From Tremella fuciformis (Eukaryota > Basidiomycota > Tremellomycetes > Tremellales > Tremellaceae), in assembly GCA_032768795.1 (NCBI GenBank), contig CP136492.1:930001-994000 (forward strand): a stretch of DNA of 64,000 bases, in the 5' to 3' direction. How positions within the stretch are numbered: position 1 is the first letter of the stretch; every line of letters starts with the position of its first letter. This document shows, piece after piece, positions 11,445 to 21,925 of this stretch. The notes below the pieces were generated by a model. The model had not been told where the DNA came from, did no database searches, and was given only the letters and a program-made list of their open reading frames with translations. A program made the translations under genes and the position numbers.

Positions 11445-12299
11445 ATGCTCGCTCATGCAGCTTTCCCAGCGTTCGGTTTGACCTGTGAGTACAATGACAA
11501 GCCGACAGTCAGCCTTATTTGACTCCAAGTGGCGGGGTTCATCCTCTTCCTCCTCGTCACCCTCTCGGTACCCATCATCAACTCTATCTACCTCTTGCAC
11601 ATCACCACAGCGGATGGCGGTTTCACGGTGGCAAACGCCGGAGTCTTTGGTATCTGTTATCCAGGAGGCAGTGAAAGGTGAGTGTTTCGTGGCCAAGCAG
11701 AGCCAGAGCTCAATGCAGCTTCCTGGGCTTCACCATCTCGACAGTGGCCGAGTGCACTAGCGCCAAAGTCGGATACAAGTTGAATGATGCTTTGCTCGGA
11801 TCTGCCAGCGTAAGTGTCTGTGCCAGCGGTTGACCGCCACAATTGATGGCCAGGGCCTCGCCGACAGCATCTCGAAAGGCCTGACCGGAGCATTGGTCAT
11901 CAATGCCGTCGCGTGTGGGTTCGCCGGGCTTTCGCTCTTTTGGGCGTTCTTTGCCTGGTTCTGCGCCAGCCGAGTGATGGAGGTTGTGGGTGTCGGGACA
12001 TGACGCGAAAAAGCCTGAATTGACCCCAGGTCACCTTCCTGTCGCTCCTGCTATCGGTTCTGTTCGGATGGATTGCCTGGGCCCTAGACATTGCCATTGC
12101 CCTTGTCGCGCGTCACCACATCAATCACGACGACACGGTCAGCCGATACTTCGAAGCCCACATTAGCAACGCCGTATGGATCGCCCTTGCCGGAGCGGTC
12201 TGCGTGACGCTTGCGCTGTGTGCCGCCGGCTGCGGGTGCTTTGGAAGGTACAGCGCGCGCTACGCCGATGCGCCGGCGTACGGCAACCGGTACCCGTGA
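11445..12299 (+). CDS. SUR7/PalI-like four-TM protein, copy 4
   Basis: Exons 11445-11484, 11530-11677, 11719-11809, 11854-11985, 12030-12299; sum 226 aa. First segment GFILFLLVTLSVPIIN; loop AGVFGICYPGG then AECTSAKVGYKLND; segments three and four contain FGWIAWALDIAIALVARHHI and SNAVWIALAGAVCVTLALC. The tail is Tyr/Ala-rich (RYSARYADAPAYGNRYP). It is the most divergent of the four and the last in the array, 228 bp after copy 3. All four genes keep the same five-exon plan with matching phases, so they descend from tandem duplication. Confidence 0.78.
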
Positions 12300-12618
12300 G
12301 TCCTAGATTATCAGCCTTGCGAGCGGTGTTGATCAGCCAGCTGGCGTCGCGGAACAGCCGCGGGTACGTATTGATGAACCAAACATCGAGTTGCGGAAGA
12401 GGAAGAGCGTTGGAGGACGCTTTATTTGTCGAAGAGGAGACTGGCTGTTCGTAATGATGCATTAATACCTCTTCGAGTGATTAGGAAGGAAACTAATGGC
12501 TGGGCGGTCCCTGCGGCTAATGGGTGATCCGAGCTCTCCACTTATGGCCACTTGTAGCGCGGGAGACATTCCGTCTTTCTTGCCTTTTGTCCATCAGATT
12601 GCCCAATCGCTAACGAAA
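12300..12618. other. Intergenic stretch
   Basis: Promoter side of the F-box gene. The frame of that gene is open back to ATG 12496, so up to 41 more codons may be coding if the first ATG is used. Confidence 0.4.
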
Positions 12619-14604
12619 ATGGCGCCTACTCCCGAGAGGCGGCTGCCCTCTGACCCTCTGGAGGCTCTCGGCCCCTCTTTGTTTCTGTCCGTCCTCTCCG
12701 AACTCCCCTGCCCGGCACTCCTGAACTCCTCTGCCGTCTCTCGCTCCTGGCGAGCCATCAACTCTGAACACACGACTTCACTATGGCGGGCGCAGTGCCA
12801 CAAGGTCGGCGTCGAGCAGAAACACATGGAGGGTCTCGAGCAATTCGAAGCGGCCACGTTCAATGCCAACGTGACCTTTGGCGACCCGGAAGAGCCAGAG
12901 TGGGAGCCGCCAGAGGCGCGGGTCAGCTGTGTGAACTGGAAGGACGTCTGTATGAAGTATGTTACCTTGCAGAAGAATTGGAAGTACGGACGAGCGCAAG
13001 ATCAGTGGGCATGGACGCCTGAACCTGGTTTTATATGGCGTTTCAAGTTTGGCGAAGACGGCTGTGTTTATGCGACGAGCCAGACAGGTAAGCTGACGTC
13101 CTAGTCCTCGCAGGCATGTAAGCTGATACTTGGCAGGTGGTCTGGAAGTCGTTGATTCCAGGACGTCCCAGAGAATCTTCACCGTTGGCGGAGTGAAGCC
13201 GTTCGCCCATCTCGAGCATGCCGCAGGGCACTTCGTCTTCGACACTGGTACCGGTACGCCAGACAGATTCTTTGGGAAAGCCTCGGAGCTGACTCTTGGC
13301 AGACTTCTCCCTCGAAGTGTGGCGCACTCAGTCTGCCATCCGTGCATCATCTCATTCTTCCCCGAAGACTCCATCTTCGTTGAGCCGAACCGTCGAGTCT
13401 CATACCCACCGAGCATTCACTTCTGCGACGTCTCCTCTACCTCGGGGACATATCGCTTACTACCGCACTATTCGACCGCCCACGCCTTGTCGAGCCTTCC
13501 GAGCAAGAATAGATAAGCAGGACACACAGGATGCTCGCGCCAAGCTTGCGACAGCGGGAGAAGAAGCGGTGTATATCTGGGATCTCGACGATGCCAATCT
13601 GGTTGAAACGATACGGATACTGCCTGAGCACCAAGCGGAGATACACTATGTCGAGTTCGATGACGACTACGTCTTCCTGTGCGGAGGAGAACAATTGGTC
13701 GTGTACTCAAGAAGGACGAGGGAGAGGCTTGTAGCATTTCCAGAGAGCAGCCAGGTCGAGGAGCCTACTAGAGTATCTCCGCCTGATCGAGTCGGCGCGG
13801 CCATCACATACGCGGTGCGAGATCAGCCCACAATTCCATCAAGCAATGCCCCTCTGCCAGGAGCCAGTACTTGGGGGCAAGATCGCAGAGCAGGAACAAA
13901 GGAAAATGACAGGCCCATTCTTGTCACCGCGACACAAGTCCCCAACACACGGCAACTCCTCGATGCTCGGGCCGAGGGTGATCCAGACTGTTTCCACGCG
14001 TGAGCACCCGTCTCGTCTGAGTTGCGGCCAGCGCGTAAGTAAGCTAAGCCCAAGATGCCACTACACTCCTCGAGATCTAGTTTGCATGACGCTTTTTGGG
14101 GGTACCTTCATCGTGAAAGACTACAGGACTGTATTCGCAAACCTTCTGGAAAGCCAGGCTGTGATCAGGTCCACTGCGCTGGTGGCAGAGAATTCGGTCT
14201 GGCTTGACATCGGGGGTATGCTCTTGTCTACTTATGGGGATCATGTCGGCTTGGTCAACGTAAGCTTGTGCAGAAACGCCAAGGGGGCAGACTCTGACAT
14301 ATAGCATGATGGTCTATGGCTATTCGACCTTTCCCGACTGCCCACTCTCTCGATTCCTGACAGTGAGGTCGGCCCTACCTTAAAACACACCGATGGAGCG
14401 GGCCTTGGTGTTCTGCGCTGGAAAGTGCCGGATGGGGCACTCACGCATGCTTCTTGCCTGCAGTTGGATCGGGCGCAAATGTGGGTGATCTGTGCCGCAA
14501 AATACTTTGAGAGCCTGCCCCAATATGAATATTGGACGCCCCCGCCCATGCAGGCGAGACGACGCGAAACTTGTCTGCGTGGGTGGGATTTTACCTCTTG
14601 GTAG
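12619..14604 (+). CDS. F-box protein with degenerate beta-propeller
   Basis: Five exons: 12619-13087, 13137-13253, 13303-13999, 14040-14259, 14305-14604; sum 600 aa. Residues about 15-60 form an F-box: FLSVLSELPCPALLNSSAVSRSWRAINSE followed by LWRAQC (quoted in two parts of the motif). F-boxes bind Skp1 in SCF ubiquitin ligases. The rest has WD/YVTN-like strands, for example EAVYIWDLDDANLVETIRIL, VVYSRRTRERLVAFP and DGLWLFDLSRLPTLSIPD, fitting a propeller that would hold substrate. ATG 12619 is chosen because the F-box follows closely; ATG 12496 in the same frame is possible. The exon 3/4 junction uses a GTAAG-AG acceptor at 14039 and is the least certain. Substrate unknown. Confidence 0.65.
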
Positions 14605-14676
14605 GATCCGGAAGGAAAACCTCGTTATTTCCTGATTGTCTTCTCAGACTGCTGCGCAGCAACATGCATGTGCTCA

Positions 14677-15934
14677 CTATTGGAACTCGCGTATGTACGC
14701 GCAGAGTGCCTCTACACTCTCCAGCCCCACGGCATTATAAAGACTCGCTCTGATCCCCCCCACGCTGCGATGTCCCTTGACCTGCCTGAAGCCCCTCTCA
14801 TCCGCACCCTTCAGAAACTGCGCCTCCTTGCCCTCGCCGACAATCTCAAACGTGACGTTCATCCAGCTGCGCGCCTCTGGCTCTCTGACAACACATCGCA
14901 CCAAACCCCTCTTCTCGCTCTCGTCCAGTGCGTTGTACAGCACCTGCGCCTTCTTGCGGTTGATGTCCTCCTGCACTCGCAAACCGCCCTGCTTGACCAG
15001 ATGCCGCAGGACCAGCGCTGAGACGTAGATGGCAAACACGGGCGGGGTGTTGTACAGCGACGCATTGTCCATGAGGATCTTGTACTCCATGTGCACCGGC
15101 GTCGGCGGTACACCGCCGAGCGCTGCCGCTTGTGCCGTGTCCACCACGAAGTCTTTACGAACGATCACGACGACCGTCCCGGCTGGTCCGAGGTTCTTCT
15201 GCGCGCCGGCGTAGATGACGGCGTGTCGCTCGAGATTAGTTATGGGGCGCGAGAGGAAAGAGCTCGAATAGTCGGCGACGAGCGGGACGCCCTCCGGCAG
15301 GCGGTCGAAGGGGAACGCAAAGTCGCTCGACTGCTCGCTCGGCCCGGGGTACGCGATCCCGTTGATCGTCTCGTTCTCGCAGTAGTATACGTACGCGGCG
15401 TCGGGCGAGAACTCGTACTCGCTTTTCCGGGGCAGGGTCGTGAACTTGCTCGGCTTGGTCGTTGCGGCGAGCCTGGGCTTTGCCGGGGGGTTCGGGACGG
15501 CGCAGAGTCGTTGTGCCTCTGCGTACGCTTTGGCAGACCAAGAGCCGGTTACGATGTAGTCGATGGGAGGTGGGGCGTATTCTGCGGCAGGTGTTGAGGA
15601 GTGCAGGAGACGCCGGGCAGCGAGGAGATTGTGGAAGACGTTGGAGAACTGGGCAGTGCCGCCTCCTTGGGTGAACAGTACGGCGTACGTGTCCGGGATG
15701 TTGAGCAGTTGCCGCAGGTCGGCTAGTTGTCAGCTCGCGTCGGGATAGACGAGCCGAGGCCTAACCCTCTGCTCCCTCGATGAGCGACTTGAACTCTTTG
15801 CCACGGTGGCTGAGCTCGCAGATGCCCATGCCTGTGTTGTTGTAATTCAGCAGTCCGGCCGCTGCCTCTTCCAGGACAGCGGTCGGCAGCGGGGAGGGTC
15901 CCGCTGCAAAGTTGTGAACTTGGCTACGCTGCAT
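14677..15934 (-). CDS. SER1: Phosphoserine aminotransferase
   Basis: Converts 3-phosphohydroxypyruvate and glutamate to phosphoserine and 2-oxoglutarate, the second step of serine synthesis; PLP-dependent, cytosolic. Two exons, 15934-15766 and 15722-14677, intron 15723-15765 (43 nt), sum 404 aa, the usual size. It opens with HNFAAGPSPLP and GMGICELSHRGKEF, both typical of SerC/Ser1. FTQGGGTAQFS is the phosphate-binding turn, and GAQKNLGPAG carries the PLP lysine. The end GGIRASLYNAVGLESV is the family's C-terminal signature. Start ATG 15934 precedes the conserved N-terminus by 8 residues. Tail to tail with the F-box gene (72 bp between stops). Confidence 0.95.
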
Positions 15935-16056
15935 CGTGGTGTGCAGTGTCAAGTTGTATTCAGAGAAGGATACTTTGTATGTCGACTCGCGACTGACTTG
16001 ACCAGCTGCAAGACGTGATCACCGCTGACTTTTTGATTCCGAACGATCACCGAGAA

Positions 16057-16103
16057 GTACCGTGGGAAATCCCTGTTAGGCGTTTGAGGTACCGTGGGAA
16101 ATC
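16057..16103. repeat. Two perfect copies of GTACCGTGGGAAATC
   Basis: Copies at 16057-16071 and 16089-16103, 32 bp apart start to start, about three helical turns. They lie 123-169 bp upstream of the SER1 ATG, so they could be a paired operator. Function not known. Confidence 0.55.
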
Positions 16104-16380
16104 ACGGCTTATCGCTGTTGCCGAGCATGTCGCAATCCGAGGTGCGGGTGTTCCAGAACAGCCAGACAGAGTTGTTCTTGCTCCCTCGCCTTCCCGCTCT
16201 ACTCTCTTCTCCCTCTCTCGCGCAGCAGAATCCGGCGTAAAGACTGCGTCAGTCAGAAGGGGCTAGCTCCATCGTGCAGCGCACAGAGGATACCTGAAAC
16301 ACCCGCCGCGCCGCCATATCCCCACTTCTAATTTCATCATCTCCTTCTGATCCCGTCTCACTCCCCCTCTCCCTCTTTGG

Positions 16381-16405
16381 CACAGTCACAGTCACAGTCA
16401 CAGCC
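16381..16405. repeat. CACAGT hexamer microsatellite
   Basis: Three to four head-to-tail CACAGT units ending in CACAGC, in the leader region of the gene starting at 16841. Confidence 0.7.
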
Positions 16406-16840
16406 GCTCTCCTTCCCAGTCTGGACTCGAAACTTTGTCCCCGCGCAGCCCCGCACAAGTAAGGGGAGTACGTCTGCGACCTGCACAGTCCGACTCCGAA
16501 CTACTGAGATTAGAGATGGTCTAGGCGGTCCTGAAGGATATGAATGTCCGATGTGACCCGACCTCGCTGCCACCTGCGCCTCTCCGTTCTGTACAGACAA
16601 CGACGACATAACGACATACGCTAGCCATTCTCATCGCATCATCACGTAGCTGAAATCGTCCACAAGACTCACGACCCGAAACGACCCTCATCTCACATGT
16701 GATCACTTGACGACACGCTTCCCCGCATCTCAGAGAGATCTCCACTTGTTGCACTTCCCACGCTCGACATCGTTTGGCTCTTCCCACATCGCTATAGATT
16801 ACTCGCTTGGCAGAAGCACTCCGCTCGCACGACCTGCATC

Positions 16841-18434
16841 ATGGCCAACGTGTCGCGGACACCTTCCAATTCATCCTCTGTCGGGCCCTCCTCCCCCTGG
16901 GTCGGATCGGACCATCAGCCACTTCCGCCCTTATCTCCCGGCCTTGCAAGGCTGGTCGATCTCGCGCACACAATCGCGTACTGGTCTGTGTTGCTGCTCG
17001 ATCGCGTCCTCACCAGAACATGGGAGATCTTCTCCCTACTGCTCGCCTTGGCGGGCTTGCGAGAGCCCATCGCAGAGAACCCTCGTCGGCGGCGTTTCCA
17101 TGAGGCTGGAGAGGGCCTGGCGGTGGTGATAGTGGGCGCTAAAGAGGGTGGGTTGTTCCTACTCTTTTGTGCACGAATGTTCTCGGCTAATACCAGATAT
17201 CGGCCAAATGCTCACTCTGCGGCTCGCACAAGAGGGCTATACCGTCTTCCCGCTCTTGCCTCAGCCATCTGCCTATTCTCCTCCCACCTCTCAAGCGCTG
17301 GCGTCCCTTCTCCTTACCTGGGGCGACATTCAGAAACGTCTTCGCTCGATTCGCCCGCGGCATCCCGGCCAGGTCATCCCCGTGTTGACCGATCCCGAAC
17401 CAAAAGAGTATGCTACCTCCCTCAAACCGGCGCTCAAGATCACAGGGAAGCTCGAGCATGCCGGAGACACTGTCCGCGCCTACTGCCGAGACAATCGGCT
17501 GCGTCTGGTCGGCATCGTATGCGCTCCACGTACCGTAGTGCCCAAGCCTGGCGGTCGCACATCGTCCGTTTCATCTCACGGCCCAGCACGAGAAGGTCTC
17601 GGACTCGACGTTGATCTCGGTGCCCCAACGCAAGATACCGAGGGACCTGTTGAGGAGAAAGACTCACACCCGCCCTCGCCGAGCAACCCAGGAAGCACAA
17701 TCTCGTCCGACGCCGGCATGGGTTCCCTCGTCATGGCGGAAGATCATATGCTCTTCTCGCTCTACAAGACCAACGTCGTTGACCCATTAACCATCATTCG
17801 AGATCTGGGCGATCTGCTGGGAAAGACACGAAGATACGGCAAAGGAAATGGGAAAGTCATCTTCATCAACGATGCTTCTGGCGCCGGTCTGCGAACGATG
17901 GGCACAGAGACCCACGGTCAAGCGATGATCGTGGGAGCTGCTAGAAGGGGCGTCATACGCCAACTTCGGAGCGAGCTGAGGGAGAAAGGCGTCGTGGACG
18001 TATGCGAAGTGGCCGCTGGTATGCCCTCGGACTGAAGCTCTGCCGATCATGACTGATCACCAGGCGCGACTCTCCCCCTCAAGCGTTCAAGAAAAGGTAG
18101 CATCTCTTTCCCGAAACCACCCTCTCGCCTCCCCACGGTCCGCTCTCCGCGAAGCGAGGCCTCAAGCTTGAGTGTAGCAGACTTTCAAGGTCTTCTCACC
18201 CGGAAAGAGCGCTTGGCCCAGATGTTCACCTTACCGGAACGGATCTTCGCCATTGACGATCGACTGGTATTCCGGCTCGTTAACAATGCACTCCTCACTC
18301 CGGCGCCACGAGGGATGATCTGGGCAGGGTATCAGCCGATGTTAAAGGGCATTGGGGAGAATGTCCCGCTTGTCGGCGGTGTTGGCCGGCTGGTGGCACT
18401 GGCTGTACGGCGCTCGTTGGAAGTGGCGCTCTGA
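16841..18434 (+). CDS. DUF1776-like (SDR-related) protein
   Basis: Exons 16841-17147, 17197-18018, 18064-18434; sum 499 aa. After a 90-residue leader with a hydrophobic stretch, LAVVIVGAKEG is followed by LTLRLAQEGYTVFPLLP: a beta strand, Gly turn and helix as at the start of a short-chain dehydrogenase Rossmann fold. Later come RLVGIVCAP, a disordered Ser/Pro insert (about 225-275), NVVDPLTIIRDLGDLL, KVIFINDASGAGL, RSELREKGVVDVCEVAAG, and a C-terminal helix. This order resembles the fungal DUF1776 family, whose activity is not established. The canonical SDR Tyr-x3-Lys is not evident, so I do not assign an enzyme reaction. Named from recall of the family, not a search. Confidence 0.55.
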
Positions 18435-18686
18435 GAGGAGGGGTAGCGAGACGTGTGCCTGCTGCTCGCCCAATCGAGGCAGCAATGGCTTGAAACGTCG
18501 TAGAAAGTGGTTACTTGTTGTTGCTCCATACCAAGACTGTTGTCATGTGCTTCTACACTTATGACCTGAGGATGTATATGATTGTGGTTTGCCACCTGCT
18601 GCGACGATGACACACACCTCCACCTGGCTGGACCACCCGTCTTCCGGCTGTTCTGAGAGCCTCAAGCTGATCATCTCTGGTCTCAC

Positions 18687-19828
18687 ATGTCACGGTTGCT
18701 TGTGAAGTTGAGCCGCCGCACTCCTGATATCTTCCAGACTCTCTGTCATATCTCTCCTGCTTCCTCCGCCTTGACATCGCTGCATCCCACTCCCATTGCT
18801 CGCCGAAGCATTATGACCGGTTCCTCTGCGAGCGGCATCAAGCGCGTAGCCGACATTTCTACCTTGGCACAGCTGTACACAGATGGCGAGCTCTCCGAGC
18901 CAGAAGTCAAGCCTCGCTTCGAGCCTGATGAGGCACTGAACCGGCGGGTATCAATTTGGCGGGGTGAGTGAGTCCGGGCTGTGCAATAATCACTTGAAGT
19001 CTGGAAGGGATCAGACGTAAGAGGGATCATAGCTGATCCTCAGGGGACATCACAACCATCGACGTGAGCCTGCTCGCCGTTGTGCCAGTTGTCCGCTGGG
19101 ACGGCTTCAACCGTGTCTACTGAAGACTGATAGCAGGCGGACATGATCGTCAACGCCGCCAACCAATCCCTCCTAGGTGGCGGGGGCGTGGACGGCGCAA
19201 TCCACCGTGCAGCAGGACCGGAACTACTACAAGAATGCAGAGGCCTAGGCGGAGCCGAGACGGGCGAGACCAAAGTGACCAAGGGGTACAACGTGCGTTA
19301 TGCCTCGTTCTGCAGGCATCAGTGCTAGTCTGACGAATGAAGCTGCCGGCCAAGTTTGTGGCGCATACGGTCGGACCGGTCTATGCCAAGAGTCAGCAGG
19401 AGCGGTCGGCCAGGCTGCTAGAGAGCTGTTATAGGACTTCGCTGGATTTGGCGGCGCAGCATGGAGCAAAGAGTATAGGCTTTTCCAGCGTGTCGACGGG
19501 CATCTGTGGGTGTCTCCCTTCATGTCTCTCTGCTCCTCCGAGCTCTTGTAGCTAGTCTGCTTGCTCCGCAAATCCACAGACACCCTTATAGCGACGATCA
19601 GGAGGAAGCTGAGCTCGCAGATGGATACCCCATCATCGATGCTACGCATATCGCTCTGCGCACGACGAGGCAGTTTCTCGAAAGCAATACCTCTGTGCGT
19701 CCAATATGTTCAAGAAACATTCCGCTTGCTGACAGGCTCAGGTAGATCGTGTGATCTATGTCGTCTTCTCGAAGAAGGACGAGGACATCTATAGGGCTAT
19801 CGCGCCAGAGTACTTCCCGAAGGGATGA
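18687..19828 (+). CDS. Macro-domain protein (MACROD/Poa1-like)
   Basis: Six exons: 18687-18963, 19044-19063 (20 nt micro-exon), 19137-19292, 19343-19509, 19580-19694, 19742-19828; sum 273 aa. Macro domains bind ADP-ribose and many remove it from proteins or from O-acetyl-ADP-ribose. Visible signatures: [32 protein letters not shown] (the MacroD-type ribose loop), VAHTVGPVY and [13 protein letters not shown] (the phosphate loop). These are the MacroD-type catalytic loops, so hydrolase activity is likely. The first 42 residues are basic and Ser-rich with no acids at first and could be a mitochondrial presequence; ATG 18813 would give a protein without it. No neighbour links to ADP-ribosylation. 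Confidence 0.85.
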
Positions 19829-19982
19829 TCGTTCTTCGTTTCACAGTCCGGGCTTGCAGGCCGTGCAGATGCGATGCATGACAGTCATGAGGTCATCAGG
19901 GTGTCTACAGATCAGCGCTTGCTACGTTATGTAGAGTGATCAAGCTCACATGGATGTGAAGGCATAGAGAGATGCGGTCGCA

Positions 19983-20102
19983 TCATGCGTCCTGCTCCAT
20001 CCGCTTTCCGTTGACGGCGACAAAGTGGTACACCACAATGAGAGCCATAGCGGCGATCCCGAGACTATTCGAGATGTCGGTGAGGGTCGAGTCAGAGATC
20101 AT
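19983..20102 (-). CDS. OST4: Ost4, oligosaccharyltransferase mini-subunit
   Basis: A 39-codon gene with no intron, ATG 20102, TGA 19983-19985. The protein starts MISDSTLTDISNSLGIAA, continues MALIVVYHFVAVN and ends in a charged tail (GKRMEQDA). Ost4 proteins are 30-40 residues with a short luminal N-terminus MIsD, one membrane helix and the ending YHFVAVN-like; all are present. It bridges Stt3 to Ost3/Ost6 in the ER oligosaccharyltransferase for N-glycosylation. Neighbours: macro-domain gene ends 154 bp away on the other strand; the dioxygenase gene starts 240 bp upstream, divergent. Confidence 0.85.
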   Translation of the reverse strand: MISDSTLTDISNSLGIAAMALIVVYHFVAVNGKRMEQDA

Positions 20103-20342
20103 CTTGTTCGTCGCCGATCAGGGGCCCTGAGCATAAGCTCAACTCTCGGAGAGTGGACGGGTCAAACCTAAGAGATAGAAAGGAATGAAGGAGTCGTGCG
20201 CAGCAAGTGAGAATCGGCTCCAGCGAGCTGTGTTGACGCGCTCCTTCAGCACAGCTGGATAGCAGGAGCGGGGCGCCTGTCGGTGGCAGCACCAATTGAG
20301 TCTTTGGACACTGTAGGCCTCGCTCGACGTCCAAAGTGATGG

Positions 20343-21899
20343 ATGAATGTCAAGATGAACCTGGTTCCAGCGCAGCCACGTTCTGCCCCGGCTGATGATT
20401 CAAGATGCCGGCATCGTGTACCGCGTCGAGATCGTCCCACGCCGGTTGAAATTTTTTCGCCCGTCCGTTCACTTCGTTCATTCGCCTCTTCGCCTCCGCC
20501 AATGCTCATTTCACCAACATCCACGACCAAGGGACAGGGGGGGCAGACCAGTGAATCCCCGGCTCCCCCCCTTGATGGCAATGCCTCTGGCCTGACCCGC
20601 CATGCATTGAAACGCAGCCACAACCGCCCGAGCAAACGAGCGAGCGACCGCCCGAGCAAACAAGCGCGACCGATAGACCAAGGAGTGCAAGGAGTGCCAG
20701 GAGGGGCAAAGTGAGTACGCTCTCTGCTCATCACCAGGCTTCTTCGTCATCCATCTCTCCCTCACTGCCCCTTGCAGGGCCAGGCGAAGCCATGCCAAAA
20801 TCCTGTGCCGAGGTCAAGGCTGACTGGACTTAGGAAAAACCCTCGCCCCTCCCGGCACCTCTACTCGGAACAAGTGTTCAACAAACACCCTCTCGACGTC
20901 ACGACCTTCACAGAGCCAAGCAATCCGGTGCTCCTTGAGCTTCTCCACCGCTTTCTTGATGCAAATCACCCACGCAGCTCGCAACGAGTCAATGCTACAC
21001 TGCAAGAGCTTCAGCTTGCCTACGCAAACATCCCTCGACAAGTTATTGCTGGCCCTGGCAATCAAGCCATCCGCTCTTCCCATTTGACACTCCCCTATCA
21101 CATTATCCGCCTAGAGAAGATCATTGGGCGGGCCAGTCGGAGGGAGATCCTTGGAGCCTTTCGAAGATTCGATTCATATGGTCCGAGCAAGCATGTTCCC
21201 AAGACAAAGAGCCGGACAACACATGACTCCGACAATCACTTCCACCCTTACCACTTTGCCATCATCAAACGGCAGAGCAACACACTGGGCACCACCAAAG
21301 ACACCCTACAATCAGCTCGGAAGGCTCTGCACAAGCCGGCTTCATCAGAGCTTCGACGACGTCAAGCTGCATATCACCTCACCAACACCTTGGACCGGCT
21401 GGTAGCAACACCTATCCGACGCTACTATGCAAAGCTGGATCCCACCACCACCGACTATGCCTTCCATGTTGGTCACTTTGCCAACATTGCTGCCGATGCC
21501 AACAACACTCAGCCACTCAATCAACAACTTCGATTTGGCGGTCTGGCCTCAGGCGTGGCATTTGGTTATGGGGAAGCTCGAAAGCCTCACCTTGATACCA
21601 ATGACTCCCCCGGGATCCCCTCCCTCATTGTCCAGCTGGACGGTCCTCCGGCTTTCACCCGTTTTCCCCAGCTCAATCTTGATGTCAAACTGTGTGCTGG
21701 CGATGCCATCATTGCACCAACAAGATCCCTCATTCACCATGGTCTGGGTGCTGGGAGCGTCACAGAGGAAAGGGTGACGGCAGTGTTCTACACCTGTCGG
21801 CACATGGAGAACCTAGTTGGGAAATCCTTGGATGGAACAATCACAGAGGGGGTCTTTGCTGGACTTGCTGACCACGATATTCATATACTTGATGAGTGA
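20343..21899 (+). CDS. TET/JBP-like 2OG-Fe(II) dioxygenase (predicted)
   Basis: A first exon (20343 to about 20713) encodes a basic, Pro/Ser-rich tail ending in SGLTRHALKRSHNRPSKRAS, then a GTGAGT donor; the second exon runs to TGA 21897-21899. The join is most easily made near 20806-20824 because the nearer acceptor is out of phase. The second exon is a globular protein ending in a jelly-roll-like core: EARKPHLDTND gives an H-x-D pair (21588-21596), then CAGDAIIAPTRSLIHHGLG gives a second His (about 21735), and EERVTAVFYT a distal Arg. This is the iron- and oxoglutarate-binding order, in a setting similar to fungal TET/JBP proteins, which oxidise 5-methylcytosine and often sit on transposons. 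Fold call is by motif; substrate is not shown. Confidence 0.5.
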
Positions 21900-21925
21900 T
21901 GTACAAATCTTGACAGGTTCCCACG

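Larger units (their letters stand above)
15935..16840. other. Divergent promoter region SER1 / DUF1776-like gene
   Basis: 906 bp with no gene seen. It holds a 15-nt direct repeat (16057-16071 and 16089-16103) on the SER1 side, a CACAGT hexamer run at 16381-16405, and pyrimidine-rich sequence up to the start at 16841. Confidence 0.5.

Noticed and set aside
16841..18434. Assigning a named dehydrogenase activity to the DUF1776-like protein
   Set aside because: The Tyr-x3-Lys catalytic pair of SDR enzymes is not visible.
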